NCBI GenBank assembly: GCA_020446675.1
Contig: JAGREE010000005.1
Location: 1-64,000, forward strand
Length of the DNA: 64,000 nucleotides
From: Alphaproteobacteria bacterium
GTDB lineage: Bacteria > Pseudomonadota > Alphaproteobacteria > Sphingomonadales > Emcibacteraceae
Direction of reading: 5' to 3'
In this document: one piece after another, positions 1 to 10,950 of the stretch
Layout: each line of letters begins with the position of its first letter
How positions within the stretch are numbered: position 1 is the first letter of the stretch
Program-made: the position numbers and the translations under genes
The notes under the pieces: model-generated
The model's input: the letters and a program-made list of their open reading frames with translations, nothing else
Told to the model about the DNA's origin: nothing
Database searches by the model: none

Positions 1-1964
1 TTTGTTACCATGAACGCCTTTCAATCGCCGGCAACTGCCGCATGTGCCTGGTGGAGGTGACCCCCGGACCGCCAAAACCGGCGGCTTCATGTGCGCTTCC
101 GGCTGGGGAGGGTATGGTTGTTAAAACCAATACTCCTAAGGTTCGTAAATTCCGTGAAGGGGTGATGGAATTTCTTCTGATTAACCATCCACTTGATTGT
201 CCGGTATGTGACCAGGGCGGGGAATGTGATCTTCAGGATCAGTCGATGGCTTATGGTGTTGGTGACAGTCGTTACAAGGAAAAACGCCGACTGGTCAAAG
301 AAAAATATATGGGTCCGCTGATCCGGACAATCATGACACGCTGTATTCATTGTACGCGCTGTGTCCGTTTTGCGGATGAAGTTGCCGGTGTGCCGTCCCT
401 TGGTGCCATCGGCCGTGGTGAAAATATGCAGATAACAACCTATCAGGAACAGGCATTCCAGTCCGAGCTTTCCGGAAATGTGGTTGACCTTTGTCCGGTT
501 GGTGCTCTGACGTCCAAGCCATACACTTTTAAGGCACGCCCGTGGGAACTGACCAATACAGAAACCATTGATGTTCATGATGCGCTTGGCTCAAATATCC
601 GTATAGACAGCCGTGGACGTGCGGTAATGCGCGCTCTTCCAAGAATTCATGAAGCAGTGAATGAAGAATGGATTTCAGATAAAACCCGCCATGCTGTTGA
701 TGGGCTTGCCAAAAACAGACTGGACCAGCCTTATATTAAAAAAGGCGGTAAATTGCAGCCAGCAAGCTGGAAGGAAGCCTTTGAAATCATTTCCAAAAAG
801 CTAAAAGGTTTAAGTGGCGATCAGATAGCCGGACTTGTCGGCGATCTTTGTGATGCTGAAAGCATGTATGCCTTTAAAGCCCTGATGAGTTCTCTTGGCG
901 CAGGGATTGAATGCCGCCAGGATGGATCAAAAGTGGGTGCAAAACACCGTGTCGGATATCTGTTTAACAGCGGTGTAACGGGTATTGATGAAGCGGATGC
1001 CTGCCTGATTATTGGCTCGAACCCGAGAAAAGAAAGCCCTGTATTAAATGCAAGACTGCGTCAGCGCTGGTTAAGCAGAAAATGTAAAGTCGCGAATATT
1101 GGTCCTGATGTTGATTTAAGTTATAAAGTCGACCAACTTGGTGACAGTGCGGCCATATTAAAAGATATCCTGGACGGTAAGAATGACTTTGCCAAGGTTT
1201 TGAAATCCGCCGAAAAGCCAATGCTTATTTTGGGGCAGGGTGCATTAAACCGTGAAGACAGCCCGGCGATTATAAAGCTGGCGCATGATATTGCTGAAAA
1301 ATATGGTCTGATTAAAGATGACTGGAACGGCTTTAATGTCCTTCATACGGCGGCAAGTCGTGTCGCAGCCCTTGATATGGGTCTGATCAGGGACGGTGGT
1401 GTCGAAGCAATCTTTGAGGGTGCTGAAAAGGGCGATATTAAAGTCGTCTATAATCTTGGTGCTGATGAGCTGGATACTTCAAGACTTAAGAAAGCATTTG
1501 TCATTTATCAGGGCAGCCATGGTGATGAAGGTGTCAGACATGCTGACGTTATACTACCGGGTGTCGCCTACACAGAAAAGCCAGGCACATATATTAATAT
1601 GGAAGGTCGTGTTCAGCGGGCATTTCGGGCTGTGTTTGGTCCCGGTGAAGCCAGAGAAGACTGGACTATCTTCCGGGCATTATCAGATGTTCTTGGTAAA
1701 ACGCTGGATTTTGATGATATTGCCGCATTACGTCAGGTTATGGAAAAAGATTACCCGCATTTTGCCGCGATTGATGAAAAGCCGGATGAGGAGTGGGCAG
1801 ACTTCGGTGTTGCCGGCAAGCTTTCCAAAGAGGGCTTTACATTACCAATTACAGATTTTTACGGAACAAACCCGATTGCCCGGGCTTCCGAGACTATGGC
1901 TGAATGTCGTGCTGTTATGAACGGTGCAAACCAAACAGAAGGAGCAACAGGAACCAATGGGTAA
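1..1964 (+). CDS. nuoG: NADH-quinone oxidoreductase subunit G (5' partial)
   Basis: Large Fe-S subunit of the peripheral arm of respiratory complex I, passing electrons from NADH/FMN towards quinone. The gene is cut by the window edge: the open frame runs from base 3 and already contains the N-terminal 2Fe-2S cysteines (codons at 3, 36 and 45, pattern C-x10-C-x2-C), so only some tens of residues are missing. Further along are the [14 protein letters not shown] segment with its nearby His, and two more Cys motifs (CIHCTRC and DLCPVGAL) for 4Fe-4S clusters. The rest, about 450 residues, is the molybdopterin-oxidoreductase-like domain. The stop overlaps the nuoH start by 8 nt, so translation is probably coupled. 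An ATG at 42 exists but lies inside the cluster motif and is not the true start. Confidence 0.97.
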   Translation, partial: CYHERLSIAGNCRMCLVEVTPGPPKPAASCALPAGEGMVVKTNTPKVRKFREGVMEFLLINHPLDCPVCDQGGECDLQDQSMAYGVGDSRYKEKRRLVKEKYMGPLIRTIMTRCIHCTRCVRFADEVAGVPSLGAIGRGENMQITTYQEQAFQSELSGNVVDLCPVGALTSKPYTFKARPWELTNTETIDVHDALGSNIRIDSRGRAVMRALPRIHEAVNEEWISDKTRHAVDGLAKNRLDQPYIKKGGKLQPASWKEAFEIISKKLKGLSGDQIAGLVGDLCDAESMYAFKALMSSLGAGIECRQDGSKVGAKHRVGYLFNSGVTGIDEADACLIIGSNPRKESPVLNARLRQRWLSRKCKVANIGPDVDLSYKVDQLGDSAAILKDILDGKNDFAKVLKSAEKPMLILGQGALNREDSPAIIKLAHDIAEKYGLIKDDWNGFNVLHTAASRVAALDMGLIRDGGVEAIFEGAEKGDIKVVYNLGADELDTSRLKKAFVIYQGSHGDEGVRHADVILPGVAYTEKPGTYINMEGRVQRAFRAVFGPGEAREDWTIFRALSDVLGKTLDFDDIAALRQVMEKDYPHFAAIDEKPDEEWADFGVAGKLSKEGFTLPITDFYGTNPIARASETMAECRAVMNGANQTEGATGTNG

Positions 1965-3021
1965 GTATCTTGACATATTAGTCGGCTGGTTTGGCTACAG
2001 GCTTGAAGACTGGGCGTTCATAACCTTCGGGACCATTGCCAATATCCTTGTTGTGGCACTTCCTGTGCTTCTTGCGGTGGCCATGATTGTTTGGGTTGAC
2101 CGTAAGGTTTGGGCTGCTATTCAGATCCGAAAAGGACCGAATATTGTGGGTCCGTTTGGATTACTGCAATCCTTCGCTGACGGTCTTAAGGTATTTTTAA
2201 AAGAAACAATTATTCCGGCGGGCGCCAATAAATTTCTGTTTCTTCTTGCACCGGCACTCAGCCTGATATTCGGTCTTGTCGGCTGGGCGGTTATTCCATT
2301 TGGGGAGGGGATGGTTATTTCTGACCTGAATGTCGGAATTCTATATCTTTTTGCGGTGTCGTCGTTGGCAGTTTACGGCATTATCATTGCCGGGTGGGCG
2401 TCAAATTCACGTTATGCTTTCCTTGGTGCAATGCGTAGTGCAGCGCAAATGGTGTCTTATGAAGTCTCTATCGGCTTTGTGCTTGTGACTGTTTTAATGT
2501 GTGTTGGATCCCTTAATCTTACCGATGTTGTGATGGCACAAAAAGGCATAGGTTTTGGTATTTTTAACGGCTATTTTTTCACCGGTCTATTGCCGATGTT
2601 CTTCATTTTCTTTATATCAGCACTGGCAGAAACCAACAGAACACCATTTGACCTTCCAGAAGCAGAAGAAGAAATTGTTGCCGGATTCCAGATTGAATAT
2701 TCATCAATGTCGATGGCACTATTCTATCTTGGTGAATATGCCAATATCATTTTGATGTGTGGTATGATGAGCATCCTGTTTTTCGGAGGCTGGCTGCCGA
2801 TTTTTGACTGGGGCCCATTATACGCTATTCCGGGTATCTTATGGCTGTTCGTAAAAATGTTCTTCTTCTTTTTCTGTTTTGCATGGATCAAGGCATCGGT
2901 TCCAAGATATCGTTATGATCAGCTGATGCGTCTGGGGTGGAAAGTGTTTTTGCCGGTATCCCTTGTATGGGTCATTTTAACATCTGGCTATCTTGTCTTT
3001 TTTGGCAGATTTGCGAGTTAG
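1957..3021 (+). CDS. nuoH: NADH-quinone oxidoreductase subunit H
   Basis: Membrane subunit of complex I that joins the peripheral arm to the proton-pumping arm and forms much of the quinone chamber (354 aa, multiple hydrophobic helices). The conserved RKGPN segment near residue 50 and the [18 protein letters not shown] loop, typical of NuoH/ND1, are both present. I chose the ATG at 1957 (MGKYLD) because AAGGAG lies upstream at about 1939-1944; an in-frame ATG at 1924 would give a charged extension inside nuoG. The start overlaps the nuoG stop by 8 nt. It is part of the nuo operon. Confidence 0.97.
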   Translation: MGKYLDILVGWFGYRLEDWAFITFGTIANILVVALPVLLAVAMIVWVDRKVWAAIQIRKGPNIVGPFGLLQSFADGLKVFLKETIIPAGANKFLFLLAPALSLIFGLVGWAVIPFGEGMVISDLNVGILYLFAVSSLAVYGIIIAGWASNSRYAFLGAMRSAAQMVSYEVSIGFVLVTVLMCVGSLNLTDVVMAQKGIGFGIFNGYFFTGLLPMFFIFFISALAETNRTPFDLPEAEEEIVAGFQIEYSSMSMALFYLGEYANIILMCGMMSILFFGGWLPIFDWGPLYAIPGILWLFVKMFFFFFCFAWIKASVPRYRYDQLMRLGWKVFLPVSLVWVILTSGYLVFFGRFAS

Positions 3022-3032
3022 GAGCTTAATTT

Positions 3033-3521
3033 ATGGCATTTTTAGATCACGCAGCAAGAACCATTTTTCTGACGGAGTTCGCGAAAGGTATGGCAATGAC
3101 GCTGAAATATTTTTTCAGCAAAAAAGTCACCTTGAACTATCCGCATGAAAAGGGGCCGCTAAGTCCAAGATTCAGAGGTGAGCACGCATTACGCCGCTAT
3201 GAAAATGGTGAAGAGCGCTGCATCGCCTGTAAATTATGTGAAGCTATTTGCCCTGCCCAGGCCATTACAATTGAAGCGGACATTAGAGAAGACGGATCAC
3301 GCCGTACGACACGGTACGATATTGATATGACCAAATGTATCTATTGCGGGTTCTGTCAGGAGGCCTGTCCTGTGGAAGCGATTGTTGAGGGGCCGAATTT
3401 TGAATATAGCACCGAAACACGGGAAGAGCTTCTTTATGATAAAGAAAAGCTTCTTGATAACGGGGACCGATGGGAAAGTCAGCTCGCCCTTAATATTGAG
3501 CTAGATGCGCCATATCGGTAA
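3033..3521 (+). CDS. nuoI: NADH-quinone oxidoreductase subunit I
   Basis: Ferredoxin-like subunit of complex I (162 aa) carrying two 4Fe-4S clusters (N6a/N6b) that lead electrons to the terminal cluster near the quinone site. Two classical Cys motifs are visible: C63, C66, C69, C73 ([12 protein letters not shown]) and C102, C105, C108, C112 ([12 protein letters not shown]). The N-terminal amphipathic stretch and the [13 protein letters not shown] lead-in match alphaproteobacterial NuoI over full length. It starts 11 nt after nuoH with an AGGAG upstream and continues the nuo operon. Confidence 0.97.
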   Translation: MAFLDHAARTIFLTEFAKGMAMTLKYFFSKKVTLNYPHEKGPLSPRFRGEHALRRYENGEERCIACKLCEAICPAQAITIEADIREDGSRRTTRYDIDMTKCIYCGFCQEACPVEAIVEGPNFEYSTETREELLYDKEKLLDNGDRWESQLALNIELDAPYR

Positions 3522-3533
3522 AGGGAAAATGAA

Positions 3534-4145
3534 ATGATAGTAGCGATCTGTTTTTATATCTTTGCAGCGGTCCTTGTCGGATCGGCGGTGATGGTGGTTT
3601 TCAGCAAAAACCCTGTCCATTCCGTCTTGTTTCTGATTCTGGCATTCTTTAATGCAGCGGGGCTTTTTGTACTGCTCGGCGCTGAATTTGTGGCGATGAT
3701 TTTGGTCATTGTCTATGTCGGCGCGGTTGCGGTAATGTTCCTGTTCGTTGTGATGATGCTTGATATTAATTTTACCGAACTTCGAAAAGGTGTTCAGGAT
3801 TATCTGCCAATCGGGCTTTTGATCGGATTTATTCTGCTTGCTGAAATAGCGGCAATTGCCGGTGGCTGGAGCATGACAGACGGTATCGCAACAACGATTA
3901 CTTCCGCAACACCGCCGGCAAGTGAAGTGACCAACACAGACGCAATCGGCCGGGTTTTATATACGGATTATATATTCCTGTTTCAGGTTGCAGGGCTGAT
4001 CCTGCTGGTGGCTATGATTGGGGCTATTGTACTGACCCACAGAAACCGTTCTGGCGTCAAGAAACAGGATATCGGCAAACAGGTTCGCCGCCGCCGTCAT
4101 GAGGCCTATGAGGCCGTTAAAGTAAAACCGGGTGAAGGAATATAA
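3534..4145 (+). CDS. nuoJ: NADH-quinone oxidoreductase subunit J
   Basis: Integral membrane subunit of complex I (203 aa), ND6 type. Five hydrophobic segments are apparent, with the glycine-rich VIVYVGAVAVMFLFVVMML helix (residues about 58-76) that contains the characteristic pi-bulge region of this subunit. The C-terminal tail is basic (KQVRRRRHEAYEAVK) and probably cytoplasmic. It lies 12 nt after nuoI and 8 nt before nuoK, in canonical order. Confidence 0.96.
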   Translation: MIVAICFYIFAAVLVGSAVMVVFSKNPVHSVLFLILAFFNAAGLFVLLGAEFVAMILVIVYVGAVAVMFLFVVMMLDINFTELRKGVQDYLPIGLLIGFILLAEIAAIAGGWSMTDGIATTITSATPPASEVTNTDAIGRVLYTDYIFLFQVAGLILLVAMIGAIVLTHRNRSGVKKQDIGKQVRRRRHEAYEAVKVKPGEGI

Positions 4146-4153
4146 GGGAATAG

Positions 4154-4465
4154 ATGATGGAAATTGGAATCGAACATTACCTGACAGTTGCAGCCATGCT
4201 CTTTACGCTGGGTGTTTTTGGTATATTCCTGAACAGAAAGAATGTGATTATCATATTGCTTTCTGTGGAGCTTATTCTGCTTTCGGTGAATATTAATCTG
4301 GTTGCTTTTTCATCCTATATGGGTGATCTGGTCGGTCAGGTCTTTACCATGTTAATTTTAACTGTTGCAGCCGCCGAGGCCTCGATCGGACTTGCCATAC
4401 TCGTGGTATACTTCCGTAACCGGGGATCGATTGCGGTTGAAGACATTCATCTGATGAAGGGATAA
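4154..4465 (+). CDS. nuoK: NADH-quinone oxidoreductase subunit K
   Basis: Small three-helix membrane subunit of complex I (103 aa, or 102 if the second of two adjacent ATG codons at 4157 is used), ND4L type. The acidic residues of the proton pathway lie in [13 protein letters not shown] and in the [17 protein letters not shown] helix. Length and sequence are typical for the family. It sits between nuoJ and nuoL with 8-nt and 7-nt gaps. Confidence 0.96.
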   Translation: MMEIGIEHYLTVAAMLFTLGVFGIFLNRKNVIIILLSVELILLSVNINLVAFSSYMGDLVGQVFTMLILTVAAAEASIGLAILVVYFRNRGSIAVEDIHLMKG

Positions 4466-4472
4466 TAATAAT

Positions 4473-6404
4473 ATGTATCAGGCTATTGTCTTCCTCCCGC
4501 TTATTGCTGCGCTCATTGCCGGACTGTTTGGCAATCGGATTGGTGATCGTGGTTCGCAAATAATAACGTGCGGCGCATTGATCATTTCCGCTATTCTGTC
4601 ATGGGTGGCCTTTTTTAGTGTTGCGCTTGCCCACGGCGATCACGCCGAGCATGTTCAGGTTCTAAGCTGGATTGTCTCAGGGGATTTTAATATTAACTGG
4701 GCGTTTAAAATTGATACTTTGACCGCTGTCATGCTGGTGGTTGTCAACACCGTTTCCTGTCTTGTTCATATTTACAGCGTCGGCTATATGAGCCATGATC
4801 CGCATATCCCGCGCTTTATGGCTTATCTCTCGCTTTTTACATTTGCTATGTTGATGCTTGTAACATCCGACAATTTTGTACAGATGTTCTTCGGCTGGGA
4901 AGGGGTTGGCCTTGCTTCATACCTTCTGATCGGGTTCTGGTATAAAAAGCCAAGCGCCTGTGCGGCGGCAATAAAAGCTTTTGTGGTTAACCGGGTTGGT
5001 GACTTTGGTTTTGCTCTTGGTATTTTTGCCATTTTCATGACATTCGGCAGTGCTGATTTTGCTGTCGTCTTTTCCGATGTTGCGTCCTATACCGATAAAT
5101 CAATTCATTTCCTAGGTATGGAACTCGATCTGCTGACAACGATCTGCATTCTACTTTTCATTGGGGCTATGGGTAAATCGGCTCAACTTGGCCTCCATAC
5201 CTGGCTTCCCGACGCGATGGAAGGCCCGACACCGGTGTCTGCCCTGATCCATGCTGCGACCATGGTGACCGCCGGGGTCTTTATGGTGGCACGTTGTTCG
5301 CCCCTCTTTGAATATGCGCCGGGCGCTCTTGAATTTGTCTGTATCATTGGTGCATCAACGGCATTCTTTGCGGCAACTGTCGGTATGTCACAATTTGATA
5401 TTAAGCGGGTGATTGCCTATTCTACCTGTTCTCAGCTTGGCTATATGTTCTTTGCACTTGGTGTTGGTGCCTATGGTGCGGCGATTTTCCATCTGTTTAC
5501 CCATGCTTTCTTCAAAGCGCTTTTATTCCTTGGTTCCGGTTCGGTGATCCATGCCAGCTCCGATGAACAGGATATGCGAAATATGGGGGGTCTTCGCAAA
5601 AAAATTCCTGTGACATTCTGGATGATGACAATCGGGACATTGGCCCTTACCGGATTTCCGTTCTTCGCAGGATATTATTCAAAAGATATGATTATTGAAT
5701 CGGCTTTTGCAGCCGGGACCGGGGTCGGTCAGTATGCATTCGGTCTTGGGGTCGTTGCAGCACTTATGACATCATTCTATTCTTGGCGGCTTGTCTTTAT
5801 GACATTCTTCGGTGAAAGCCGTGCCAGTAAACATGTGCAGGATCATGTCCATGAAAGCCCGCAGGTTATGTTGGTTCCGCTTTATGTTCTGGCAGCCGGT
5901 GCACTCTTCGCCGGGTATATATTCCATAATTATTTTGTTGGGGAACATTATGAAGAATTCTGGGGCAGCGCCCTGTTCCTTGCCGGTGAAAATGTTATGG
6001 AAGAAGCACACCACGTACCGACCTGGGTTGTGATATCCCCGTTCATTGCCATGGTTATTGGATTGGCAACGGCCTGGTATTTCTATATCAAACAGCCTGA
6101 TATGCCGGGTAAATTTGTTAAAACATTCCGCTTTGCCCATGCGCTGAGCTATAACAAATGGTATTTTGACGAGCTTTACGACATTCTTTTTGTCCGAAGC
6201 GCAATGAAACTGGGCATGATCTTCTGGAAGCGTGGAGACGAGGATACCATTGACCGCTTTGGTCCTGATGGTGTATCGGCACTCGTTGTTCGGGTGGCGG
6301 ATAAATTTAAACAAATGCAGACAGGCTATTTATATCATTACGCGTTTGCAATGCTGATCGGGCTTTCAGCCTTTGTCAGCTGGTTCGTGTTGGGAGGACA
6401 GTAA
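4473..6404 (+). CDS. nuoL: NADH-quinone oxidoreductase subunit L
   Basis: Largest antiporter-like, proton-pumping subunit of complex I (643 aa), at the far end of the membrane arm. The proton-antiporter core contains the [18 protein letters not shown] segment, the [25 protein letters not shown] motif and a lysine-containing [15 protein letters not shown] helix, all diagnostic of NuoL/ND5. The extended C-terminal part should hold the lateral helix that clamps the membrane arm. The stop is followed one base later by the nuoM ATG. Confidence 0.97.
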   Translation: MYQAIVFLPLIAALIAGLFGNRIGDRGSQIITCGALIISAILSWVAFFSVALAHGDHAEHVQVLSWIVSGDFNINWAFKIDTLTAVMLVVVNTVSCLVHIYSVGYMSHDPHIPRFMAYLSLFTFAMLMLVTSDNFVQMFFGWEGVGLASYLLIGFWYKKPSACAAAIKAFVVNRVGDFGFALGIFAIFMTFGSADFAVVFSDVASYTDKSIHFLGMELDLLTTICILLFIGAMGKSAQLGLHTWLPDAMEGPTPVSALIHAATMVTAGVFMVARCSPLFEYAPGALEFVCIIGASTAFFAATVGMSQFDIKRVIAYSTCSQLGYMFFALGVGAYGAAIFHLFTHAFFKALLFLGSGSVIHASSDEQDMRNMGGLRKKIPVTFWMMTIGTLALTGFPFFAGYYSKDMIIESAFAAGTGVGQYAFGLGVVAALMTSFYSWRLVFMTFFGESRASKHVQDHVHESPQVMLVPLYVLAAGALFAGYIFHNYFVGEHYEEFWGSALFLAGENVMEEAHHVPTWVVISPFIAMVIGLATAWYFYIKQPDMPGKFVKTFRFAHALSYNKWYFDELYDILFVRSAMKLGMIFWKRGDEDTIDRFGPDGVSALVVRVADKFKQMQTGYLYHYAFAMLIGLSAFVSWFVLGGQ

Positions 6405-6405
6405 A

Positions 6406-7923
6406 ATGGAATATTTCCCAATACTTTCCACCATCACTTTCCTGCCCCTTCTTGGTGTTCTTATTATTTTAAGCATCAATGGGGAAAAGGAAATCGTTGA
6501 ACGAAATTCACGTAATGCGGCCTTATTAACCACTGTTGCGACATTTCTGTTTTCATTGGTTCTCTGGTTCAGTTTCGATAAATCAACGGCCGGGTTCCAG
6601 TTTGTCGAAGAAGCAAAATGGCTTGGTGGTGGCATCCAGTATAAGATGGGCATTGATGGCATTTCAGTTTTATTTGTATTGCTGACCACTTTTATTATGC
6701 CGATCTGTATTTTGTGCGGCTGGGATACCATTAAGAAACGGGTTAAGGAATATATGATTGCCTTCCTGCTTCTGGAATGTTTTATGATTGGTGTATTCTG
6801 TACACTTGATCTTGTGTTGTTCTATGTATTTTTTGAAGCGGGTCTGATTCCGATGTTCCTGATTATCGGGATCTGGGGTGGTGATAACCGTGTCTATGCG
6901 GCATATAAACTGTTCCTTTATACACTATTGGGGTCTGTATTGATGCTGGTGGCCATGCTTTATATGTATGGGCAGGCCGGAACCACAGATATTCCGACAT
7001 TGATGCAGTTTAATTTTGATCCGCATGCGCAGACCTGGTTGTTCCTGGCGTTTTTTGCATCTTTTGCGGTGAAGATGCCGATGTGGCCGGTCCATACCTG
7101 GTTGCCGGATGCACACGTACAGGCACCGACTGCCGGGTCCGTAATCCTGGCCGGTATTTTGCTTAAAATGGGTGGATACGGTTTCCTTCGGTTTTCGCTT
7201 CCCATGTTCCCAGTGGCATCCGAACAGCTTGCCTGGCTTATTTACCTGCTGAGCTGTATTGCGATTATCTATACATCACTGGTGGCGTTGCGTCAGACAG
7301 ATATGAAAAAGCTGATTGCCTATTCATCGGTTGCCCATATGGGATTTGTGACCATTGGTATTTTCGCCTTTAACATTCAGGGGATCGAAGGATCGATTGT
7401 GGTGATGCTGGCTCATGGTTTTGTTGCTTCAGCACTCTTCCTTTGTGTCGGGGTTGTTTATGACCGCCTGCATACGCGGGATATTGACCGTTACGGCGGT
7501 CTTGTCAACATCATGCCGAAATATGCACTGGTCTTTATGTTCTTTACAATGGCCTCTGTTGGCCTGCCGGGAACAGCAAACTTCGTGGGTGAGGTGCTGG
7601 TGCTTGTTGGTATCTTTAAAGTCAGCACCTGGACAACCTTCTTTGCACTCTTCGGGGTTATTCTCGGTGCAGCCTATATGCTTTATCTTTACCGCAGGGT
7701 TGTATTTGGTGATCTTACCAAGGAAGATCTTAAAGCCATGCTTGATCTTGATAAGCGTGAAATATTAATCTTTGCGCCGCTTGTTATTCTGACCTTATGG
7801 ATGGGCGTCTATCCGACTTCATTCATGGATTTTATACATGTGTCTGTTGATAATCTTGTCACCCAGCATGAAGCCTCAATGGCGACATATCATGCTGCCG
7901 TTCAAACTGTAGCCGGAAATTAG
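6406..7923 (+). CDS. nuoM: NADH-quinone oxidoreductase subunit M
   Basis: Second antiporter-like proton-pumping subunit of complex I (505 aa from the chosen start). The [32 protein letters not shown] motif and the [15 protein letters not shown] helix are typical of NuoM/ND4. I start it at the ATG at 6406, preceded by TGGGAGGACAG, rather than at the in-frame ATG at 6373 within nuoL, because the protein then begins MEYFPILS like its relatives. Only one base separates it from the nuoL stop, implying coupled translation. Confidence 0.96.
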   Translation: MEYFPILSTITFLPLLGVLIILSINGEKEIVERNSRNAALLTTVATFLFSLVLWFSFDKSTAGFQFVEEAKWLGGGIQYKMGIDGISVLFVLLTTFIMPICILCGWDTIKKRVKEYMIAFLLLECFMIGVFCTLDLVLFYVFFEAGLIPMFLIIGIWGGDNRVYAAYKLFLYTLLGSVLMLVAMLYMYGQAGTTDIPTLMQFNFDPHAQTWLFLAFFASFAVKMPMWPVHTWLPDAHVQAPTAGSVILAGILLKMGGYGFLRFSLPMFPVASEQLAWLIYLLSCIAIIYTSLVALRQTDMKKLIAYSSVAHMGFVTIGIFAFNIQGIEGSIVVMLAHGFVASALFLCVGVVYDRLHTRDIDRYGGLVNIMPKYALVFMFFTMASVGLPGTANFVGEVLVLVGIFKVSTWTTFFALFGVILGAAYMLYLYRRVVFGDLTKEDLKAMLDLDKREILIFAPLVILTLWMGVYPTSFMDFIHVSVDNLVTQHEASMATYHAAVQTVAGN

Positions 7924-7930
7924 GAGATAA

Positions 7931-9394
7931 ATGATGACTGAAATATTCCCTAATCTCGAAATTGCTTATGGTGAAATATTCCTTTCAATTGGGGCAATGC
8001 TGCTTTTGATGGTTGGTGTGTTTAAAAAGGACAGTGTCAATCTGGTCAGCTGGCTGGCTGTTGGATTTATTGTCATTACCATGTTTCTTTCTCTGGCGGT
8101 TGGGTCCGAGCAGACATTTACATTATCGAACCTGTTTGTCGTTGATGGCTTTACCCAGTTTATGAAAATACTGGTGCTTGTTGCGTCGGCTTTGGCGGTC
8201 ATTATGTCCCGCGAATTTTTCAGGCTTGAAGGGGAAGACAGGTTTGAATTTCCGGTTCTGATGGTTCTGGCAACTGTAGGCATGATGATAATGGTCAGTG
8301 CCAATGACCTGATGAGCCTTTATATGGGGATTGAACTTCAAAGCCTTAGCCTTTATGTCCTGGCGGCCTTTAAACGTGACAGTGAAAAATCAACAGAAGC
8401 GGGTCTTAAATATTTTGTGCTGGGTGCCTTGTCATCCGGCATATTGCTTTACGGTTGTTCTCTGATTTACGGGTTTATCGGCAGCACGAATTTTTCATCC
8501 ATTGCCACAGCAGTTGGCGGTATAGAAGAGGGCAGTGCATCAGTTGGCGTGGTTGTTGGTCTGGTCTTTGTTTTGGCCGGGCTTGCATTTAAAGTGTCTG
8601 CTGTTCCGTTTCACATGTGGACACCGGATGTTTATGAAGGATCACAGACACCGGTTACAGCCTTTTTCTCGGTTGCGCCGAAGGTGGCAGCTCTGGCCCT
8701 TCTTGCTCGCACACTTTATGTGCCGTTTGGGGACCTCAGCGGTTCATGGGCTCAGGTTGTGATCTTTATGTCTGTTGCCTCCATGATACTGGGGTCATTT
8801 GCAGCCATTATGCAAACCAATATCAAACGGCTGATGGCTTATAGCTCCATCGGGCATGTCGGATTTGCGCTTCTCGGCCTTATCGCTGGAAATGCTGAAG
8901 GGATCAGAGGCGTCATGATTTACATGACCATTTATCTAGTGATGAATGTTGGTATGTTTGTCTGTATCATGTCAATGCGCCGTAAAGAAGAGGGCATGGT
9001 AGAGGATATTGCTGATCTTTCCGGACTTGCCCAAAATCATCCGGTCATGGCGGCATTTATAAGTATCTTTATGTTCTCACTTGCCGGGGTTCCGCCGCTT
9101 GCTGGCTTTTTCGCAAAATGGTATGTGATTATCCCGATCGTAAACGCCGGATATTTCACCCTTGCCACTATTGCCGTGTTGGCCAGTGTTGTTGGCGCCT
9201 ATTACTATATCCGTATTGTCAAAGTGATGTATTTTGATGCGCCGGCAGAAGAATTTGTGCCTCAGAAATCTTTGCCAATGAAAGTGATTGTAACATTGTC
9301 GGCAATCCTTGTTCTGGCCTTTATCGCGCCGCAAATTTCAAGCCCAGTCCTTGATCATGCGCAAGCTGCAGCACAGGGTCTTTCCCAGAAATAG
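7931..9394 (+). CDS. nuoN: NADH-quinone oxidoreductase subunit N
   Basis: Third antiporter-like membrane subunit of complex I (487 aa). Conserved segments are visible: [44 protein letters not shown] and [18 protein letters not shown]. Length is normal for an alphaproteobacterial NuoN. Two adjacent ATG codons (7931, 7934) could serve as start. It closes the nuo gene set; birA follows after 6 nt, so the operon continues without an obvious terminator. Confidence 0.97.
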   Translation: MMTEIFPNLEIAYGEIFLSIGAMLLLMVGVFKKDSVNLVSWLAVGFIVITMFLSLAVGSEQTFTLSNLFVVDGFTQFMKILVLVASALAVIMSREFFRLEGEDRFEFPVLMVLATVGMMIMVSANDLMSLYMGIELQSLSLYVLAAFKRDSEKSTEAGLKYFVLGALSSGILLYGCSLIYGFIGSTNFSSIATAVGGIEEGSASVGVVVGLVFVLAGLAFKVSAVPFHMWTPDVYEGSQTPVTAFFSVAPKVAALALLARTLYVPFGDLSGSWAQVVIFMSVASMILGSFAAIMQTNIKRLMAYSSIGHVGFALLGLIAGNAEGIRGVMIYMTIYLVMNVGMFVCIMSMRRKEEGMVEDIADLSGLAQNHPVMAAFISIFMFSLAGVPPLAGFFAKWYVIIPIVNAGYFTLATIAVLASVVGAYYYIRIVKVMYFDAPAEEFVPQKSLPMKVIVTLSAILVLAFIAPQISSPVLDHAQAAAQGLSQK

Positions 9395-9400
9395 TCCCAA

Positions 9401-10159
9401 ATGACAGACCAAAAAAAAATGAATGTGCCTGATGGTTTTAGCCATCAGGCATTTGTTTCATTGGACAGCACCAATAAGGAAGCAATCCGACAGCTTGAAG
9501 CTGGTGCTGCAAGCGGCTTATGGATCACCTCGGGAGAGCAGACAGGTGGCCGTGGCCGTGGGGGGCGGGTCTGGATATCCGAACCCGGAAATTTATATAG
9601 TTCACTAATTTATGATTGTGGCAAAGATATTTATACGGCGGCACAGTTAAGTTTTGTAACTTCGCTCGCTGTTCGTCAAACAATTCTTGAATTTCTGCCG
9701 GATAATACTGTTAAATGCAAATGGCCCAATGATGTGTTGCTTGAAAACAAAAAAATTTCGGGCATTCTTCTTGAAAGTCACAGTATGGGGTCAGGCACTC
9801 CAAATCATATTATCATCGGCATTGGTATTAATATTGCCCAACATCCGGAAGTTACCAGTTATGGATCAACACATTTGAATGAATATGCCAAAAAATCTAT
9901 AATGCCAGAGGACGTATTTAATAGACTTACACAAAAAATGGCTTTCTGGATCGATTTCTGGCAGAATAATGGCTTTGGTGAAATTAGAAAACAGTGGCTG
10001 AATTGCTGTAAAGGATTGAATGAAATGATTACAGTAAGGACATCAGATCAGGAAGTTGCCGGGCGTTTTATTGATCTCGACCGTGATGGTGCGCTAAAAC
10101 TGGATACTGGTACCCAAATAAAATTAATTCATTCGGGTGATGTTTTTTTCACCTCTTAA
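9401..10159 (+). CDS. birA: Biotin--[acetyl-CoA-carboxylase] ligase, short form
   Basis: Transfers biotin via biotinyl-AMP to the carrier protein of acetyl-CoA carboxylase and related enzymes. The 252-aa protein has the biotin/ATP loop GRGRGGRVW at residues 50-58, KWPND at 107-111 and the KKISGILLE strand with a catalytic-type lysine at about 118, followed by a short SH3-like C-terminal domain. It lacks the N-terminal winged-helix domain of bifunctional BirA, so it should be an enzyme only and not a repressor. It lies between nuoN and coaX, a position typical for alphaproteobacteria. Confidence 0.93.
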   Translation: MTDQKKMNVPDGFSHQAFVSLDSTNKEAIRQLEAGAASGLWITSGEQTGGRGRGGRVWISEPGNLYSSLIYDCGKDIYTAAQLSFVTSLAVRQTILEFLPDNTVKCKWPNDVLLENKKISGILLESHSMGSGTPNHIIIGIGINIAQHPEVTSYGSTHLNEYAKKSIMPEDVFNRLTQKMAFWIDFWQNNGFGEIRKQWLNCCKGLNEMITVRTSDQEVAGRFIDLDRDGALKLDTGTQIKLIHSGDVFFTS

Positions 10160-10173
10160 AAAGAGAGAATACC

Positions 10174-10950
10174 ATGCTGCTAGCGATTGATGCCGGAAAT
10201 ACCAATATTGTCTTTGCCCTTCATGACGAGGACAGGATAATTCATAAATGGCGTATATCCAGCGCCAACAGCAGAACAGCCGATGAATATATGGTGTGGC
10301 TGTCACAGCTTTTAAAATTTGAAGATTTGGATGCTTCCGTCATTACAGGTGCGATCATTGCCACAGTGGTGCCGCAGACTTTGTTTCCCCTGCAATTATT
10401 ATGTCGCCGATATTTTCGCTGTGAAGCCATGGTGGTCGGTGACGCGAAAGTCAAACTGAATGTAAATGTAAAACTGCCAAATCCGGAGGAAGTTGGTGCC
10501 GACAGACTGGTCAATGCCGTGGCGGCACAGAAAAAATATGGTGGCCCGATGATCATCATTGATTTTGGAACGGCAACGACATTTGACGTCATTGATGATA
10601 AAGGGGATTATTACGGCGGTGTCATTGCCCCGGGTGTAAACCTTTCGGTGGAAGCGCTCAGCATGGCGGCTGCAAAACTGCCAAGAGTGGCGGTTGAAAA
10701 ACCGGATAAGGTAATCGGAAACAGCACCATATCTGCTATCCAGTCGGGCATTTTTTATGGGTATCTTTCCATGATTGAAGGGATGGTTGCCCGAATTACT
10801 GCCGAATATGGTGGCCCAATGAAAGTATTGGCCACTGGGGGTCTTGCACCACTTTTCAGTGATGCAACGAATATCATTGAATATGTTGACCAGGAACTGA
10901 CAACATATGGTCTGTTTGAAATTTATTCAGCCAATATTGACAGGACGTAA
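10174..10950 (+). CDS. coaX: Type III pantothenate kinase
   Basis: Phosphorylates pantothenate in the first committed step of coenzyme A synthesis (258 aa). The ASKHA-fold phosphate loop DAGNTN is at residues 6-11, GADRL at 108-112 and DFGTATT at 130-136, all diagnostic for CoaX and absent from type I/II kinases. The family usually needs a monovalent cation. An AAGAGAG precedes the start; the stop overlaps the RNase J start by one base (TAATG). Confidence 0.95.
   Translation: MLLAIDAGNTNIVFALHDEDRIIHKWRISSANSRTADEYMVWLSQLLKFEDLDASVITGAIIATVVPQTLFPLQLLCRRYFRCEAMVVGDAKVKLNVNVKLPNPEEVGADRLVNAVAAQKKYGGPMIIIDFGTATTFDVIDDKGDYYGGVIAPGVNLSVEALSMAAAKLPRVAVEKPDKVIGNSTISAIQSGIFYGYLSMIEGMVARITAEYGGPMKVLATGGLAPLFSDATNIIEYVDQELTTYGLFEIYSANIDRT

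Noticed and set aside
87..578. 163-codon antisense ORF within nuoG
   Set aside because: Mirror of a strongly conserved coding frame, without ribosome site or family resemblance. The same holds for other long antisense frames in nuoL, proS, uvrB and rne.
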